A stretch of 12,835 nt of DNA from JAPLKX01 sp035530195 (lineage in GTDB: Bacteria > Hydrogenedentota > Hydrogenedentia > Hydrogenedentales > SLHB01), in the NCBI GenBank assembly GCA_035530195.1, contig DATKVG010000137.1, positions 1 through 12,835 of the forward strand, read 5' to 3'. Below the pieces are notes generated by a model. That model did no database searches. It had not been told where the DNA came from and saw nothing but the letters and a program-made list of their open reading frames with translations. This document shows, one piece after another, positions 1 to 6,177 of the stretch (position 1 is its first letter; each line of letters begins with the position of its first letter). The translations under genes were made by a program, and so were the position numbers.

Positions 1-144
1 CCCGGATGCCATACCCAAGCACACTCGTTGGACGAACTCACCTCGAGAATGCATGAGGCGATCGAAGCTTATCTTGAAGTGCGTGGTGACGACGTTGCCG
101 TAAATGAATTTGTGGGGGTTCAGAAGATAACGGTGGGAAAGTGA
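1..144 (+). CDS. hicB: HicB-family antitoxin, C-terminal part (5' end outside window)
   Basis: The first 144 bases read in frame 1 as 47 residues followed by TGA. The visible part starts P-G-C-H-T-Q and continues with a helix containing MHEAIEAYLE. This is the usual layout of the HicB fold (a PGC-x-(S/T)-x-G-like turn, then a helix ending in E-A-(I/L)-E-x-(Y/W)-L). HicB neutralises the HicA mRNA interferase by direct binding and normally represses its own operon. The stop overlaps the GTG start of the next gene by 4 bases (GTGA), so translation is probably coupled. The short tail ends in VGVQKITVGK with no obvious DNA-binding domain, so it looks like the small HicB type. The start codon, promoter and about the first 20-30 residues are missing. 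The family call rests on the motif plus the adjacent hicA. Confidence 0.8.
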   Translation, partial: PGCHTQAHSLDELTSRMHEAIEAYLEVRGDDVAVNEFVGVQKITVGK

Positions 145-365
145 CCCGGCTTCCACGTGCACGCGCATCTGACGTAATTAATGCACTGCACAAAGTTGGG
201 TTTGAAGTAGCACGGATTAAAGGAAGCCATCATGTGCTGGTGCATCCGGATGGCCGTACGACAGTGATACCGGTTCACTCCGGGGAAGTCGTGGGGCCAG
301 GTCTCCTCCGCCAGATCCTTCGCGAAGCTAAGATCACGCCGGAGAAGCTGCAGGATCTGCTCTGA
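141..365 (+). CDS. hicA: HicA-family toxin (mRNA interferase)
   Basis: A 74-residue protein with the compact double-stranded-RNA-binding-like HicA (YcfA) fold. Residues 28-31 are G-S-H-H; the first His (about H30) is the expected catalytic residue for ribosome-independent mRNA cleavage. The C-terminal part follows the family pattern: a V-I-P-V-H strand at 42-46, then G-x-G-L-L-R-Q-I-L-R-E-A and a final amphipathic helix. The length is typical. The start is GTG, chosen because it overlaps the upstream hicB stop and directly precedes the conserved LPRARASDVINAL region. It is the distal gene of a hicBA-order operon, converging on the PIN toxin gene with about 100 bp between them. Key residues look intact, so the toxin is probably functional. 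Its GC content is visibly below that of the housekeeping genes further right. Confidence 0.9.
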   Translation: MTRLPRARASDVINALHKVGFEVARIKGSHHVLVHPDGRTTVIPVHSGEVVGPGLLRQILREAKITPEKLQDLL

Positions 366-467
366 TTATGTCTGCACCTTCAAAGCTAAAGCGTACGCCA
401 GCCCATGGTGGCATCACGTTGTTGCTCATATTGTCATTCCGCATTTTGCCTCCGTTGTTCGAGATTG

Positions 468-911
468 TCAGCATCCTGCAATATGGCCCAGATAGCGGGC
501 CTTGTGCCTGGTGCCGGCAAGGCTGTTTACGAGGCGCTTATCGGCCGTGACAAGGGGCGCATCCACGAGATCGGCCGTGGCGACATAGCAGGCGTCATAC
601 ACGGATATGGAGTGGTCCATCGCGATTTTTAATGCAGCCGGAATCACTGTCGGCGTGGGGAGATGAACCAGGTTCAACGCATACAAGTCGCGGAGATTTC
701 GCGATGCGTCTTTGCGGGAGTATCCGTAGCGGATCACGTATTTCCAAAGGACGTTGGCGCATTCCACAAAAAACAAATCGGGAACATACTGGCGGGTGTG
801 GGGTCTTTCGGCCATCGTGGCGATAAGCGACTCGGCGGCGTCGGATAAAGGCTCCTGGACGCATAGCTTAATGCCGACACTCGCATCCAGAACGCAACGG
901 TCAAGTTCCAT
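468..911 (-). CDS. VapC-like PIN-domain toxin (partner of FitA-like RHH antitoxin)
   Basis: A 147-residue PIN-domain protein, predicted to be a Mg2+-dependent endoribonuclease that cuts RNA when free of its antitoxin. The acidic PIN residues are readable: D9 in VLDASV, E50 in FFVECANVLW, D106 in SVYDACYVA and D124 in LVTADKRL. All four positions of the active-site quartet are therefore present. The length (about 130-150) is normal. Its ATG overlaps the antitoxin stop by one base (TGATG arrangement), which implies translational coupling and co-transcription from the promoter at 1181-1209. It ends 102 bp from the convergent hicA gene. The family (type II toxin, PIN) is certain. The sub-class name (VapC or FitB) is not settled by sequence alone; the RHH partner favours FitB-like. 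Confidence 0.9.
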   Translation of the reverse strand: MELDRCVLDASVGIKLCVQEPLSDAAESLIATMAERPHTRQYVPDLFFVECANVLWKYVIRYGYSRKDASRNLRDLYALNLVHLPTPTVIPAALKIAMDHSISVYDACYVATADLVDAPLVTADKRLVNSLAGTRHKARYLGHIAGC

Positions 912-1153
912 CAGCGCTTTCGGTCTTGTCGAAGCAGTTTCGTACTATCCGGAACATTAGCCGGGGGAACAAATCGGCGCCGCCGCAGGCCCGCAAGGAC
1001 AACCTTCTGGGTTCCGCGCCGTTTCCGTTCCTCCACGGCTTGCGCCAACAACACCAACACTTCGGCGGTCAAAGACTGGTTTTCGGAAGAGGCGAGACGG
1101 TGCAAATGCTCGTACAGGTCTTCCGGCACATTCCTAATGTGAAGAGTGGGCAT
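911..1153 (-). CDS. FitA/Arc-like ribbon-helix-helix antitoxin
   Basis: An 80-residue protein starting MPTLHIRNVPEDLYEHLHRL. This is the FitA-type ribbon-helix-helix signature: a short beta strand for operator contact, then P-x-x-L-x-x-x-L and a helix with S-L-T-A-E-V-L. The basic C-terminal region (KRRG, RRRR) would wrap the PIN toxin. I chose the ATG at 1151-1153 because a GGAG lies about 7 bases upstream and the conserved strand begins at once. The longer open frame to 1213 would add 20 residues without similarity and would run through the operator. The promoter and a perfect inverted repeat directly upstream fit autoregulation by the antitoxin or the complex. It is the first gene of the pair. 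Confidence 0.88.
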   Translation of the reverse strand: MPTLHIRNVPEDLYEHLHRLASSENQSLTAEVLVLLAQAVEERKRRGTQKVVLAGLRRRRFVPPANVPDSTKLLRQDRKR

Positions 1154-1180
1154 TGTCAATCTCCATTTACGTCTCCAGGA

Positions 1181-1209
1181 ATTGTACCGAAAGTGGTTGC
1201 ACAATGCAA
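1181..1209 (-). promoter_or_regulatory. Sigma70-type promoter of the FitA-like/PIN operon
   Basis: On the minus strand, TTGCAT (1204-1209) and TACAAT (1181-1186) are separated by exactly 17 bases. The -10 box matches the consensus at 5 of 6 positions and the -35 box at 3 of 6. The predicted transcription start is about 1174, roughly 20 bases before the antitoxin ATG. The -35 box lies inside the inverted repeat at 1193-1213, so operator binding would block polymerase. Confidence 0.6.
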
Positions 1210-1213
1210 CCAC
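1193..1213. promoter_or_regulatory. Candidate antitoxin operator: perfect 9-bp inverted repeat
   Basis: GTGGTTGCA (1193-1201) and TGCAACCAC (1205-1213) are perfect reverse complements separated by CAA. The repeat covers the -35 element of the toxin-antitoxin promoter. A dimer of RHH dimers typically binds such a palindrome, so the neighbouring FitA-like protein is the obvious ligand. The repeat is seen directly; the binding is inference. Confidence 0.6.
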
Positions 1214-1233
1214 GGCCTACCGCGAACGCGCAC

Positions 1234-1257
1234 CTTTGCGCCTTGGCGGCTTTGCGA
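1234..1257. repeat. Short 8-bp-period repeat (three CTTTGCG-like units)
   Basis: Three consecutive 8-bp units read CTTTGCGC, CTTGGCGG and CTTTGCGA, between the end of the GGT-like gene and the toxin-antitoxin promoter. Units 1 and 3 share seven identical leading bases; the middle one differs at one of those seven. No coding role is evident. It resembles the dispersed GCAAAG-type intergenic repeats of large environmental genomes. Confidence 0.5.
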
Positions 1258-1267
1258 GAGAATCTTC

Positions 1268-3019
1268 TTAATAGCCGAAGGCGCAGCCGTCTTTTCTGGG
1301 GTCGGAGCCGCCGTAGTATCGGCGGGGGTTTTCTTCTCGCCAGATGGCTTGGTAGCCGCCGAAGGCTTCGTCGGTGACCTTTGTGACCTTATGGCCCATC
1401 TCGACTAGCTTGTCGCGGACGGCATCGGGGATTCCCATCTCGAGATTGACGATGCCGGAGGCTTTCATGACGAAGTCCATGGGGGTTGAGCTGCCGTCAT
1501 GTTCGGCGCGGGGCTGGTCGCCGGCCTGTTGCGGCGACATCCCGAAGTCGAGGATGTTCATCAGTACCTGGACGTGCCCTTGCGGCTGGAAATCGCCGCC
1601 CATCACGCCGAACGAGAATTTGGGTGCGCCGTCCCGCGTCACAAACGCCGGGATGATCGTGTGGAACGGGCGTTTGTGTGGTTCAAGCTTGTTGCGGTGG
1701 TTTGGGTTGAGCGAGAAGGAGAGTCCGCGGTTCTGCATGCTGAACCCAAGCCCGCCCGGGACAATCCGCGATCCCCAGCGGGCATAAATGCTCTGGATGA
1801 GCGAGATCATGTTGCCGTCGCCGTCCGCGGCGGTCATGTAGATGGTGTCGTGGCCGCCTGGGACCTTCCCGCAGGTCACGTTCTGCGCGGCTTTGGCGGG
1901 GTCGATGAGTGCCGCGCGCTGTTTGCCGTACTCCTTGCCGATCAGCCACTCGAGCGGCACGTCGGCCAGTTTTGGGTCGGCGTAATAGACGGCGCGGTCT
2001 TCAAACGCGAGTTTTTTCGCCTCGATGAACAGGTGGAGGTGCTCGGCGGAGTTGGGTTCGAGCGCGGCGATATCGAACTGTTCGAGCATGTTGAGCATCT
2101 GGAGGGCGCTGATGCCCTGCCCGTTGGGCGGGATCTCCCACACATGGTAGCCGCGGTACGTCGTGCTGACCGGCTCGACCCATTCGGGCTGGTGATCCAC
2201 GAAATCTTTTTTGGACATCCGGCCGCCGCCCTCGCGGTTGGCCGCGACGATCTTGTCGGCGATCTCGCCTTCGTAAAACGAGCGCGGCCCGCCTTTCGCG
2301 ATGGATTCGAGCGTATCGGCGAGCGCGGGGTTGGTGAATATCTCGCCGAACTTGGGCGCGTTACCGCCGGGCATAAAGATCTTGCACAGCGACTCGTACT
2401 TCGGGCCGACGGCCCAGTCTGCCGCCACGATGCCCGTCACGGGGAAGCCTTCGCGGGCGTACCGGATCGCCGGGTCGAGCAACTGTCCCAGCGGCAGGGT
2501 GCCGAACCGTTCGAGCAAAGCGCCCCAGCCGCTTACGCACCCCGGCACGTTCCAGGCCAGCGGGGTTTCGCCGGGGATGAACTTGAGGTTGAGTTTCGCC
2601 GCTTCTTCGAGGTTCCACTCGTACGGTGAGCGGCCGCTGGCGTTGAGGCCGTAGAGTTTTTTGTCCTTCTCGATCCAGAGAATGGCAAACAGGTCGCCGC
2701 CGACACCGCAGTTCATCGGCTCGACCAGCCCGAGCATGGCGTTTGCACAGACGGCGGCGTCGATCGCGTTTCCGCCGGCTTTCAGGACGTCGATGCCGGC
2801 CATCGTGGCGAGGTGTTGGCTGGCGCATACCATCCCGTGTTGGCTGACCACGGTGGATCGGTTGCGGTTTCGGGCTTTCTCGGCGGCATCCCGTTCCGGG
2901 GCGTGTCCACCTCCAGTGGGGTTGGATTCCAAGGCGTGCGCGGCGCCGGCGCCCATCATTGAAGCCGCGGCGGCGGCAGCCGTGGTTCCGGTCGATTTGA
3001 AAAAAGTCCTGCGGTTCAT
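1268..3019 (-). CDS. Tat-exported gamma-glutamyltransferase-superfamily enzyme (YwrD/HpxW-like Ntn hydrolase)
   Basis: A 583-residue precursor of an N-terminal-nucleophile hydrolase. The N-terminus has a twin-arginine signal (RRTFFK at residues 3-8, then an Ala-rich stretch to about 29), so it is exported folded. The large-subunit region has GGNAIDAAV (82-90) and NCGVGGD (103-109). The predicted autocleavage nucleophile is T392, just after GGHD and followed by a D-G-D-G-N motif at 399-403 that aligns with the start of the E. coli GGT small subunit. Instead of the classical GSPGG substrate loop it has GVMGGDFQPQGH (471-482), plus QNRGLSF (429-435). These features are seen in the YwrD/oxamate-amidohydrolase-like branch, so glutathione may not be the substrate. 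The end SDPR..G...GY is typical. AAGGAGGG lies upstream of the ATG. It is transcribed divergently from the glycosyltransferase. Confidence 0.9.
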   Translation of the reverse strand: MNRRTFFKSTGTTAAAAAASMMGAGAAHALESNPTGGGHAPERDAAEKARNRNRSTVVSQHGMVCASQHLATMAGIDVLKAGGNAIDAAVCANAMLGLVEPMNCGVGGDLFAILWIEKDKKLYGLNASGRSPYEWNLEEAAKLNLKFIPGETPLAWNVPGCVSGWGALLERFGTLPLGQLLDPAIRYAREGFPVTGIVAADWAVGPKYESLCKIFMPGGNAPKFGEIFTNPALADTLESIAKGGPRSFYEGEIADKIVAANREGGGRMSKKDFVDHQPEWVEPVSTTYRGYHVWEIPPNGQGISALQMLNMLEQFDIAALEPNSAEHLHLFIEAKKLAFEDRAVYYADPKLADVPLEWLIGKEYGKQRAALIDPAKAAQNVTCGKVPGGHDTIYMTAADGDGNMISLIQSIYARWGSRIVPGGLGFSMQNRGLSFSLNPNHRNKLEPHKRPFHTIIPAFVTRDGAPKFSFGVMGGDFQPQGHVQVLMNILDFGMSPQQAGDQPRAEHDGSSTPMDFVMKASGIVNLEMGIPDAVRDKLVEMGHKVTKVTDEAFGGYQAIWREENPRRYYGGSDPRKDGCAFGY

Positions 3020-3049
3020 TGGCGAGGTCCCTCCTTGTTGCTGGTTGGG

Positions 3050-3078
3050 ATTCTGAACAAATGGCGCAGAAAGGGCAA
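3050..3078 (-). promoter_or_regulatory. Candidate promoter for the GGT-like gene
   Basis: On the minus strand, TTGCCC (3073-3078) and CAGAAT (3050-3055) are 17 bases apart, each matching the sigma70 consensus at 4 of 6 positions. The start point would fall near 3043, leaving a leader of about 25 bases that contains the strong AAGGAGG ribosome binding site. Plausible but weak. Confidence 0.35.
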
Positions 3079-3100
3079 GTTTTTGGAAGGATTTGGCGGA

Positions 3101-3180
3101 AGCGAAAAGCGGGGACAGACACCTCCCTCGAAGACGCGCCGGAAGACCGGCGTTGTCGGAGTCAGTCCCTGTTTTTCGCT
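3101..3180. repeat. REP-like imperfect inverted repeat with GGGGACAGAC arm
   Basis: An 80-bp element with long outer arms. AGCGAAAA (3101-3108) pairs with TTTTCGCT (3173-3180), and GGGACAGAC (3112-3120) pairs with GTCAGTCCC (3161-3169) with one mismatch. The centre holds a perfect 6-bp hairpin, CGCCGG-AAGA-CCGGCG (3137-3152). This layout is that of dispersed palindromic repeats often mobilised by REP-associated (RAYT, IS200/IS605-type) transposases. No transposase lies in this window. The element ends 11 bases before the ribosome binding site of the glycosyltransferase. The pairing is seen directly; the REP class is inference. Confidence 0.65.
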
Positions 3181-3203
3181 ATAATCGCCGCAGGAGGCGC
3201 CGA

Positions 3204-4181
3204 ATGGCTACGTTGACGTTGGCAATCTGCGCGCGGAACGCACATAAGATCATCGGTGAGTGTCTTGCCAGTATCCGGGCGCAGACGGTGGCTCCGGACG
3301 AGGTGATTGTGGCCGTGGACAACCTCGATGACCCGACGGCGGCCGCCTCGGCGCCGTATGGGGCGCGCGTGATCGCGAGCAACGCGACGGGCCTGTACGA
3401 GGCGCGCAACGCCGTGCTCGAGGCGTGCCGGACCGACTACCTGGCTTTTACGGACGCGGATTGCGTCCTGGCGCCGCGGTGGGTTGAACTGGCGAAAGGT
3501 GTGTTGGACAGCCGGCCCGATGTGGCGGGGGGCACGGGGCGCCATCCGGCCGTCGGCCCACGCACGGCGGCCAGTTGGCTGCACCACATGTGGTTCCTGG
3601 TGGAAACGCGGCGCACGGGCGAGACCGACGGCGTGATCGGGGGTAACAGCTATTTCCGGGCGGACGCGTTGCGCCGGGTGGGGGGCTGGCTGAAACTCCC
3701 GCGGCACAGCGCGGCCGAGGACGTGTACATCTCGAAGGCACTGCGCGACGCCGGGTACACGATCTGGTTCGAAGAAGGCGTGGCGGCCAACCACCATTAC
3801 GAAACCAGCCTGCGCTCGCTCTGGCGCAAGAGTGTCGTGATGGGCAAAGACATCGTGGTGATGATGCGTGCCGCGGGCTGGCGTGGCGGGTTGTGGTGGT
3901 ACACGCTGGCGATCCCGGTGCTGGCGGCGATGTTGCCGGCGGGCCTGGCGGCGATGGCGCTCGATGCGCGTGCGGGCGCGGCGGTGGCGCTTGCGCCGCT
4001 GGTACTCACGCTGGCTTACCTGACCGTGTCGTTCCGCAGCATACGGATGGCATTGCCGCGGTGGGCGGCGCGCTGGGTGGTGATCTGGCCGTACTCGTGG
4101 GGGATTCTCAAAGGGCTCCTGGCAAAGGTTCCAGCCGAGGCGCGACGCAAAACAACAACACAGGCTCACGAGTCTGGATAG
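3204..4181 (+). CDS. Family 2 glycosyltransferase with C-terminal membrane segments
   Basis: A 325-residue GT2-type (GT-A fold) glycosyltransferase, predicted to move a sugar from a nucleotide donor to a lipid or glycan at the inner face of the membrane. The nucleotide-binding start is LTLAICARNAHKIIGECLAS (4-23). The metal-binding D-x-D is in TDADC (83-87), and the acceptor-side acidic motif is AEDVY (171-175). A Q-x-x-R-W motif is absent, so it is probably not a processive synthase. Hydrophobic segments at about 231-252, 257-277 and 289-306 anchor it. The ATG at 3204 was chosen because AGGAGG (3192-3197) lies 6 bases before it. The open frame extends upstream to 3093 only because it runs through the REP-like element. 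There is no adjacent polysaccharide cluster, so the product is unknown. Confidence 0.88.
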   Translation: MATLTLAICARNAHKIIGECLASIRAQTVAPDEVIVAVDNLDDPTAAASAPYGARVIASNATGLYEARNAVLEACRTDYLAFTDADCVLAPRWVELAKGVLDSRPDVAGGTGRHPAVGPRTAASWLHHMWFLVETRRTGETDGVIGGNSYFRADALRRVGGWLKLPRHSAAEDVYISKALRDAGYTIWFEEGVAANHHYETSLRSLWRKSVVMGKDIVVMMRAAGWRGGLWWYTLAIPVLAAMLPAGLAAMALDARAGAAVALAPLVLTLAYLTVSFRSIRMALPRWAARWVVIWPYSWGILKGLLAKVPAEARRKTTTQAHESG

Positions 4182-4209
4182 AATTCAATTGGTGAATACC
4201 TTGGACCTA

Positions 4210-4238
4210 TTGTTTTCCACTGCGACTAAGTGTATACT
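4210..4238 (+). promoter_or_regulatory. Promoter of the Phd-like/PIN toxin-antitoxin operon
   Basis: TTGTTT (4210-4215) and TATACT (4233-4238) are 17 bases apart. The -10 box matches the consensus at 5 of 6 positions and the -35 box at 3 of 6. Transcription would start near 4245, giving a leader of about 20 bases with a GGAGGG ribosome binding site at 4254-4259. Confidence 0.5.
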
Positions 4239-4246
4239 TCAAGTGT
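4228..4246. promoter_or_regulatory. Candidate operator: AAGTGT half-sites around the -10 box
   Basis: AAGTGT occurs at 4228-4233 and 4241-4246, and a near-match in the opposite orientation (ATACTT) lies between them at 4234-4239. Bases 4236-4244 form the palindrome ACTT-C-AAGT. The cluster overlaps the -10 box and start point of the promoter before the antitoxin gene, where Phd/YefM proteins usually bind. Binding is inference. Confidence 0.35.
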
Positions 4247-4265
4247 GCATTTTGGAGGGAGCGAG

Positions 4266-4514
4266 ATGAAGGCAACATTTCTGGATCTTAGGCGCAGGCC
4301 GGGGAAAATTATGGAGGCCATCGAACGCAAGGAAAAGGTCACGCTTTCCAAACGGGGGCAGGTAGTGGCCAAGATTGTTCCCCAGGAACAGGAAGAACGG
4401 CCTTGGGATCTGAAGAAAACCGGAGCTTTTGGCCTGTGGAAGGACCGTGGCGATATGAAAGATCCCGGCCAGTACGTTCGCAAGATGCGAAAGGGCCGCT
4501 TCAGTGATCTTTGA
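4266..4514 (+). CDS. Phd/YefM-like type II antitoxin
   Basis: An 82-residue protein. The first half (MKATFLDLRRRPGKIMEAIE, then a strand with VTLSKRGQVVAKIVP) has the Phd/YefM pattern: a beta strand, a helix with R-x-x-x-x-(I/L), then a strand with K-x-G-x-x-V-A-x-(I/L)-V-P. The second half is polar and basic (WKDRGDMKDPGQYVRKMRKGRF), as expected for the unstructured toxin-binding tail. I preferred the ATG at 4266 to the one at 4230 because GGAGGG sits 6 bases upstream and the earlier start would precede the predicted transcription start. It overlaps the toxin gene by 11 bases. It should repress its own promoter and neutralise the PIN protein. Confidence 0.85.
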   Translation: MKATFLDLRRRPGKIMEAIERKEKVTLSKRGQVVAKIVPQEQEERPWDLKKTGAFGLWKDRGDMKDPGQYVRKMRKGRFSDL

Positions 4515-4875
4515 CACAGACGTGCTGATTTGGGTACTGCGGGGAAACGAGAAGGCAGCGGCGCTTGTTCAGGAGGACGGGGCACGCGCGGTTTCGATTG
4601 TCTCCAGCATGGAGTTACTGCAGGGAGCGCGAAACAAGGGAGAAATGACCGTCATTCGCAAGTTCCTCGCTGGATTTGAGCCAATCCCGCTCTCCGCAGA
4701 AATCAGTTACCGCGCCTTGCTTTATGTTGAACAGCACACCCTGAAAACCAGCCTGTCGGCTATAGATGCGCTCATCGCTGCAACAGCGGTGGAATGGCAA
4801 CAGGTTTTGTGCAGCGGCAACATAAAGCACTACCGTCAGATTGACGGCCTGGACTTGGCCACGTTCCGGCCATAA
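4504..4875 (+). CDS. VapC-like PIN-domain toxin (partner of Phd-like antitoxin)
   Basis: A 123-residue PIN-domain endoribonuclease. Acidic residues are D4 and D6 in FDTDVLIW, E37 in SSMELLQGAR and D88 in SAIDALIAATA. The fourth acidic position appears to be N106 in SGNIKHY, a common variant in this sub-family. The start is GTG at 4504, overlapping the antitoxin coding end, which suggests coupled translation; the conserved I-F-D-T-D begins at residue 2. The length is typical. It is not close to the other PIN protein in the window (147 residues, different spacing and partner), so the two modules look like independent acquisitions rather than a duplication. GC content is lower than in the flanking glycosyltransferase and beta-helix genes. 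Confidence 0.9.
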   Translation: MIFDTDVLIWVLRGNEKAAALVQEDGARAVSIVSSMELLQGARNKGEMTVIRKFLAGFEPIPLSAEISYRALLYVEQHTLKTSLSAIDALIAATAVEWQQVLCSGNIKHYRQIDGLDLATFRP

Positions 4876-4916
4876 GCACTGATCCAATCCTTCACGAGAA
4901 ATGGTGAAACAGCGAT

Positions 4917-6104
4917 ATGAAGATGCTGGTCCAGACAAACTTTAGCTTCGCTTTAGCGGTCTGCCTGGGCTGTGTTGCCTTGTCGGAGCCTCCCGCATAT
5001 CAAACTATAGGTCCGTTTCCGGCCGGGGATGCGCGGCCGCATCAGGCGGAGATACAGAAACGGTTGGATCAGGGGGTTGCGGCGCCGACGGTGTTTGAAT
5101 TTGCGCCGGGCGAGTACATGTTGACCGGCGCCGAGGGGCTGCGCGTGCCGTCGGGCGCGACGTTACTGATGGAGGGCGCGCGGTTTGTGCTGGCGGAGAC
5201 CCTGGACAAAGATGGGCAGGCGTTTCTGCTGGAAAATGTGTGGCACGTGCTTATACAGGGCGGCGAGATTGTGGGACAGCGCCAGGCGTGGAGCGACGGC
5301 GTGAACGTTGCGGGGGTTCGAATGCTTGGCGGCGGGGATTTGCGCGTATACGGCCTGACGTGCAGGAACCTGTCGAGCAACGCGGTCGGCGTGTTCGGAG
5401 CGAGCGACGAGGCGCCGGTGCGAAACGTGACGCTTTCGGGCGTCACCGGGATCAATTGCTGCAACGCCTACATGGATTACCTTCAGCCCAATAAGGGCCC
5501 GGCGCCCGGAAGCGACCGAAGGGATCAGGGGACGGCCGCATTCTATAATGTCGATGGGTGGACGGTGGAAGGCAGCCGGTTTGAAGGTTCCCGGTCGGAC
5601 GGCACGCACTTTTATCATTGCCGCAACGGGATGTTCGCGAACTCGAGCGTGACGGGCAGCCAGATGGGCGGCTATTTTCTGGAGGGTTGCGAGAACGTGG
5701 TCGCCAGCGGCAACCTTATCAGCGGGAACGGCTCGCGCGGTTGCACCATCGAACGCGACAGCCGGTTCTGCACGCTGACGGGCAACGTCGTTACGCTCAG
5801 CGGCCGGGAAGGGTTGTGGATGCCGGATGTTTCCGGCATCGTGGTTACTTCAAACATCTTCCGTGAAAACGGGCAAAAAGACGACGCCGACAAGGACTGC
5901 GAGATCCGGCTCGACGAGGGCGAGGAATACAAGACGCAAACGAGTGGCATCCGCATCGAGTCCAACCTGTTACACACCCGCCCCAACCAGACCGCCGCCA
6001 TCTATCTGAGCGAAGGGGTGGAGGACGTGGCCGTCAACAACAACACGTTTACGGGCGGGGCGCCGAATGAGAAGCGGGAAGAGCGCCGGCCAGCGGGGGG
6101 CTGA
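4917..6104 (+). CDS. Exported right-handed parallel beta-helix repeat protein
   Basis: A 395-residue protein with an N-terminal signal peptide (basic start, hydrophobic 9-22, likely cleavage before about residue 26). An N-terminal strand region (FEFAPGEYMLTGAEGLRVPS) is followed by about ten coils with N-x-(V/I)-x-x-(S/N)-x-(F/L)-x-(G/N) character, such as VRNVTLSGVTGIN, VVASGNLISGNG, CTLTGNVVTLSG and IVVTSNIFRENG. This is the pectate-lyase-like right-handed beta helix used by polysaccharide lyases, hydrolases and surface proteins. I cannot identify catalytic residues, so substrate and activity are unknown. The ribosome binding site is weak (GGTGA, about 10 bases upstream). It starts 41 bases after the PIN toxin gene without a visible promoter, so read-through is possible. 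The end (KREERRPAGG) is polar and lacks a sorting tail. Confidence 0.82.
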   Translation: MKMLVQTNFSFALAVCLGCVALSEPPAYQTIGPFPAGDARPHQAEIQKRLDQGVAAPTVFEFAPGEYMLTGAEGLRVPSGATLLMEGARFVLAETLDKDGQAFLLENVWHVLIQGGEIVGQRQAWSDGVNVAGVRMLGGGDLRVYGLTCRNLSSNAVGVFGASDEAPVRNVTLSGVTGINCCNAYMDYLQPNKGPAPGSDRRDQGTAAFYNVDGWTVEGSRFEGSRSDGTHFYHCRNGMFANSSVTGSQMGGYFLEGCENVVASGNLISGNGSRGCTIERDSRFCTLTGNVVTLSGREGLWMPDVSGIVVTSNIFRENGQKDDADKDCEIRLDEGEEYKTQTSGIRIESNLLHTRPNQTAAIYLSEGVEDVAVNNNTFTGGAPNEKREERRPAGG

Positions 6105-6153
6105 AGGGACATCTGGATTCTGGTGTCCTGGCTCGTGTGAACCTGGGGCTCCT

Positions 6154-6177
6154 GTGGGACGTATAGGACGTGGGACT
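6154..6177. repeat. Short 8-bp-period repeat (GTGGGAC units)
   Basis: GTGGGAC occurs at 6154-6160 and 6170-6176, with TATAGGAC between, so three 8-bp units sit in exact phase. Looser copies (GTGGGCG, TATGGG) follow at 6186-6198. The element lies in the 214-bp gap between the beta-helix and propeller genes. It has no coding or obvious regulatory role and resembles dispersed intergenic microrepeats. Confidence 0.45.

Noticed and set aside
397..412. GCCA...TGGC hairpin between hicA and the convergent PIN gene as a shared terminator
   Set aside because: The stem is only partly complementary and no T-run follows on either strand.
1499..2629. Long plus-strand open frame opposite the GGT-like gene
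   Set aside because: It is fully antisense to a well-supported enzyme, has no recognisable domain and is composed as expected of a GC-rich shadow frame.
3162..4169. Minus-strand open frame opposite the glycosyltransferase
   Set aside because: It is Arg/His/Pro-rich shadow composition with no domain; the GT2 motifs on the plus strand explain the region.
4876..4916. Independent promoter for the beta-helix gene
   Set aside because: The 41-base gap has no -35/-10 pair with acceptable spacing.
4917..4975. Lipoprotein signal on the beta-helix protein (C19)
   Set aside because: Position -3 to the Cys is another Cys rather than Leu/Val/Ile, so the lipobox is poor; an ordinary signal peptide fits better.
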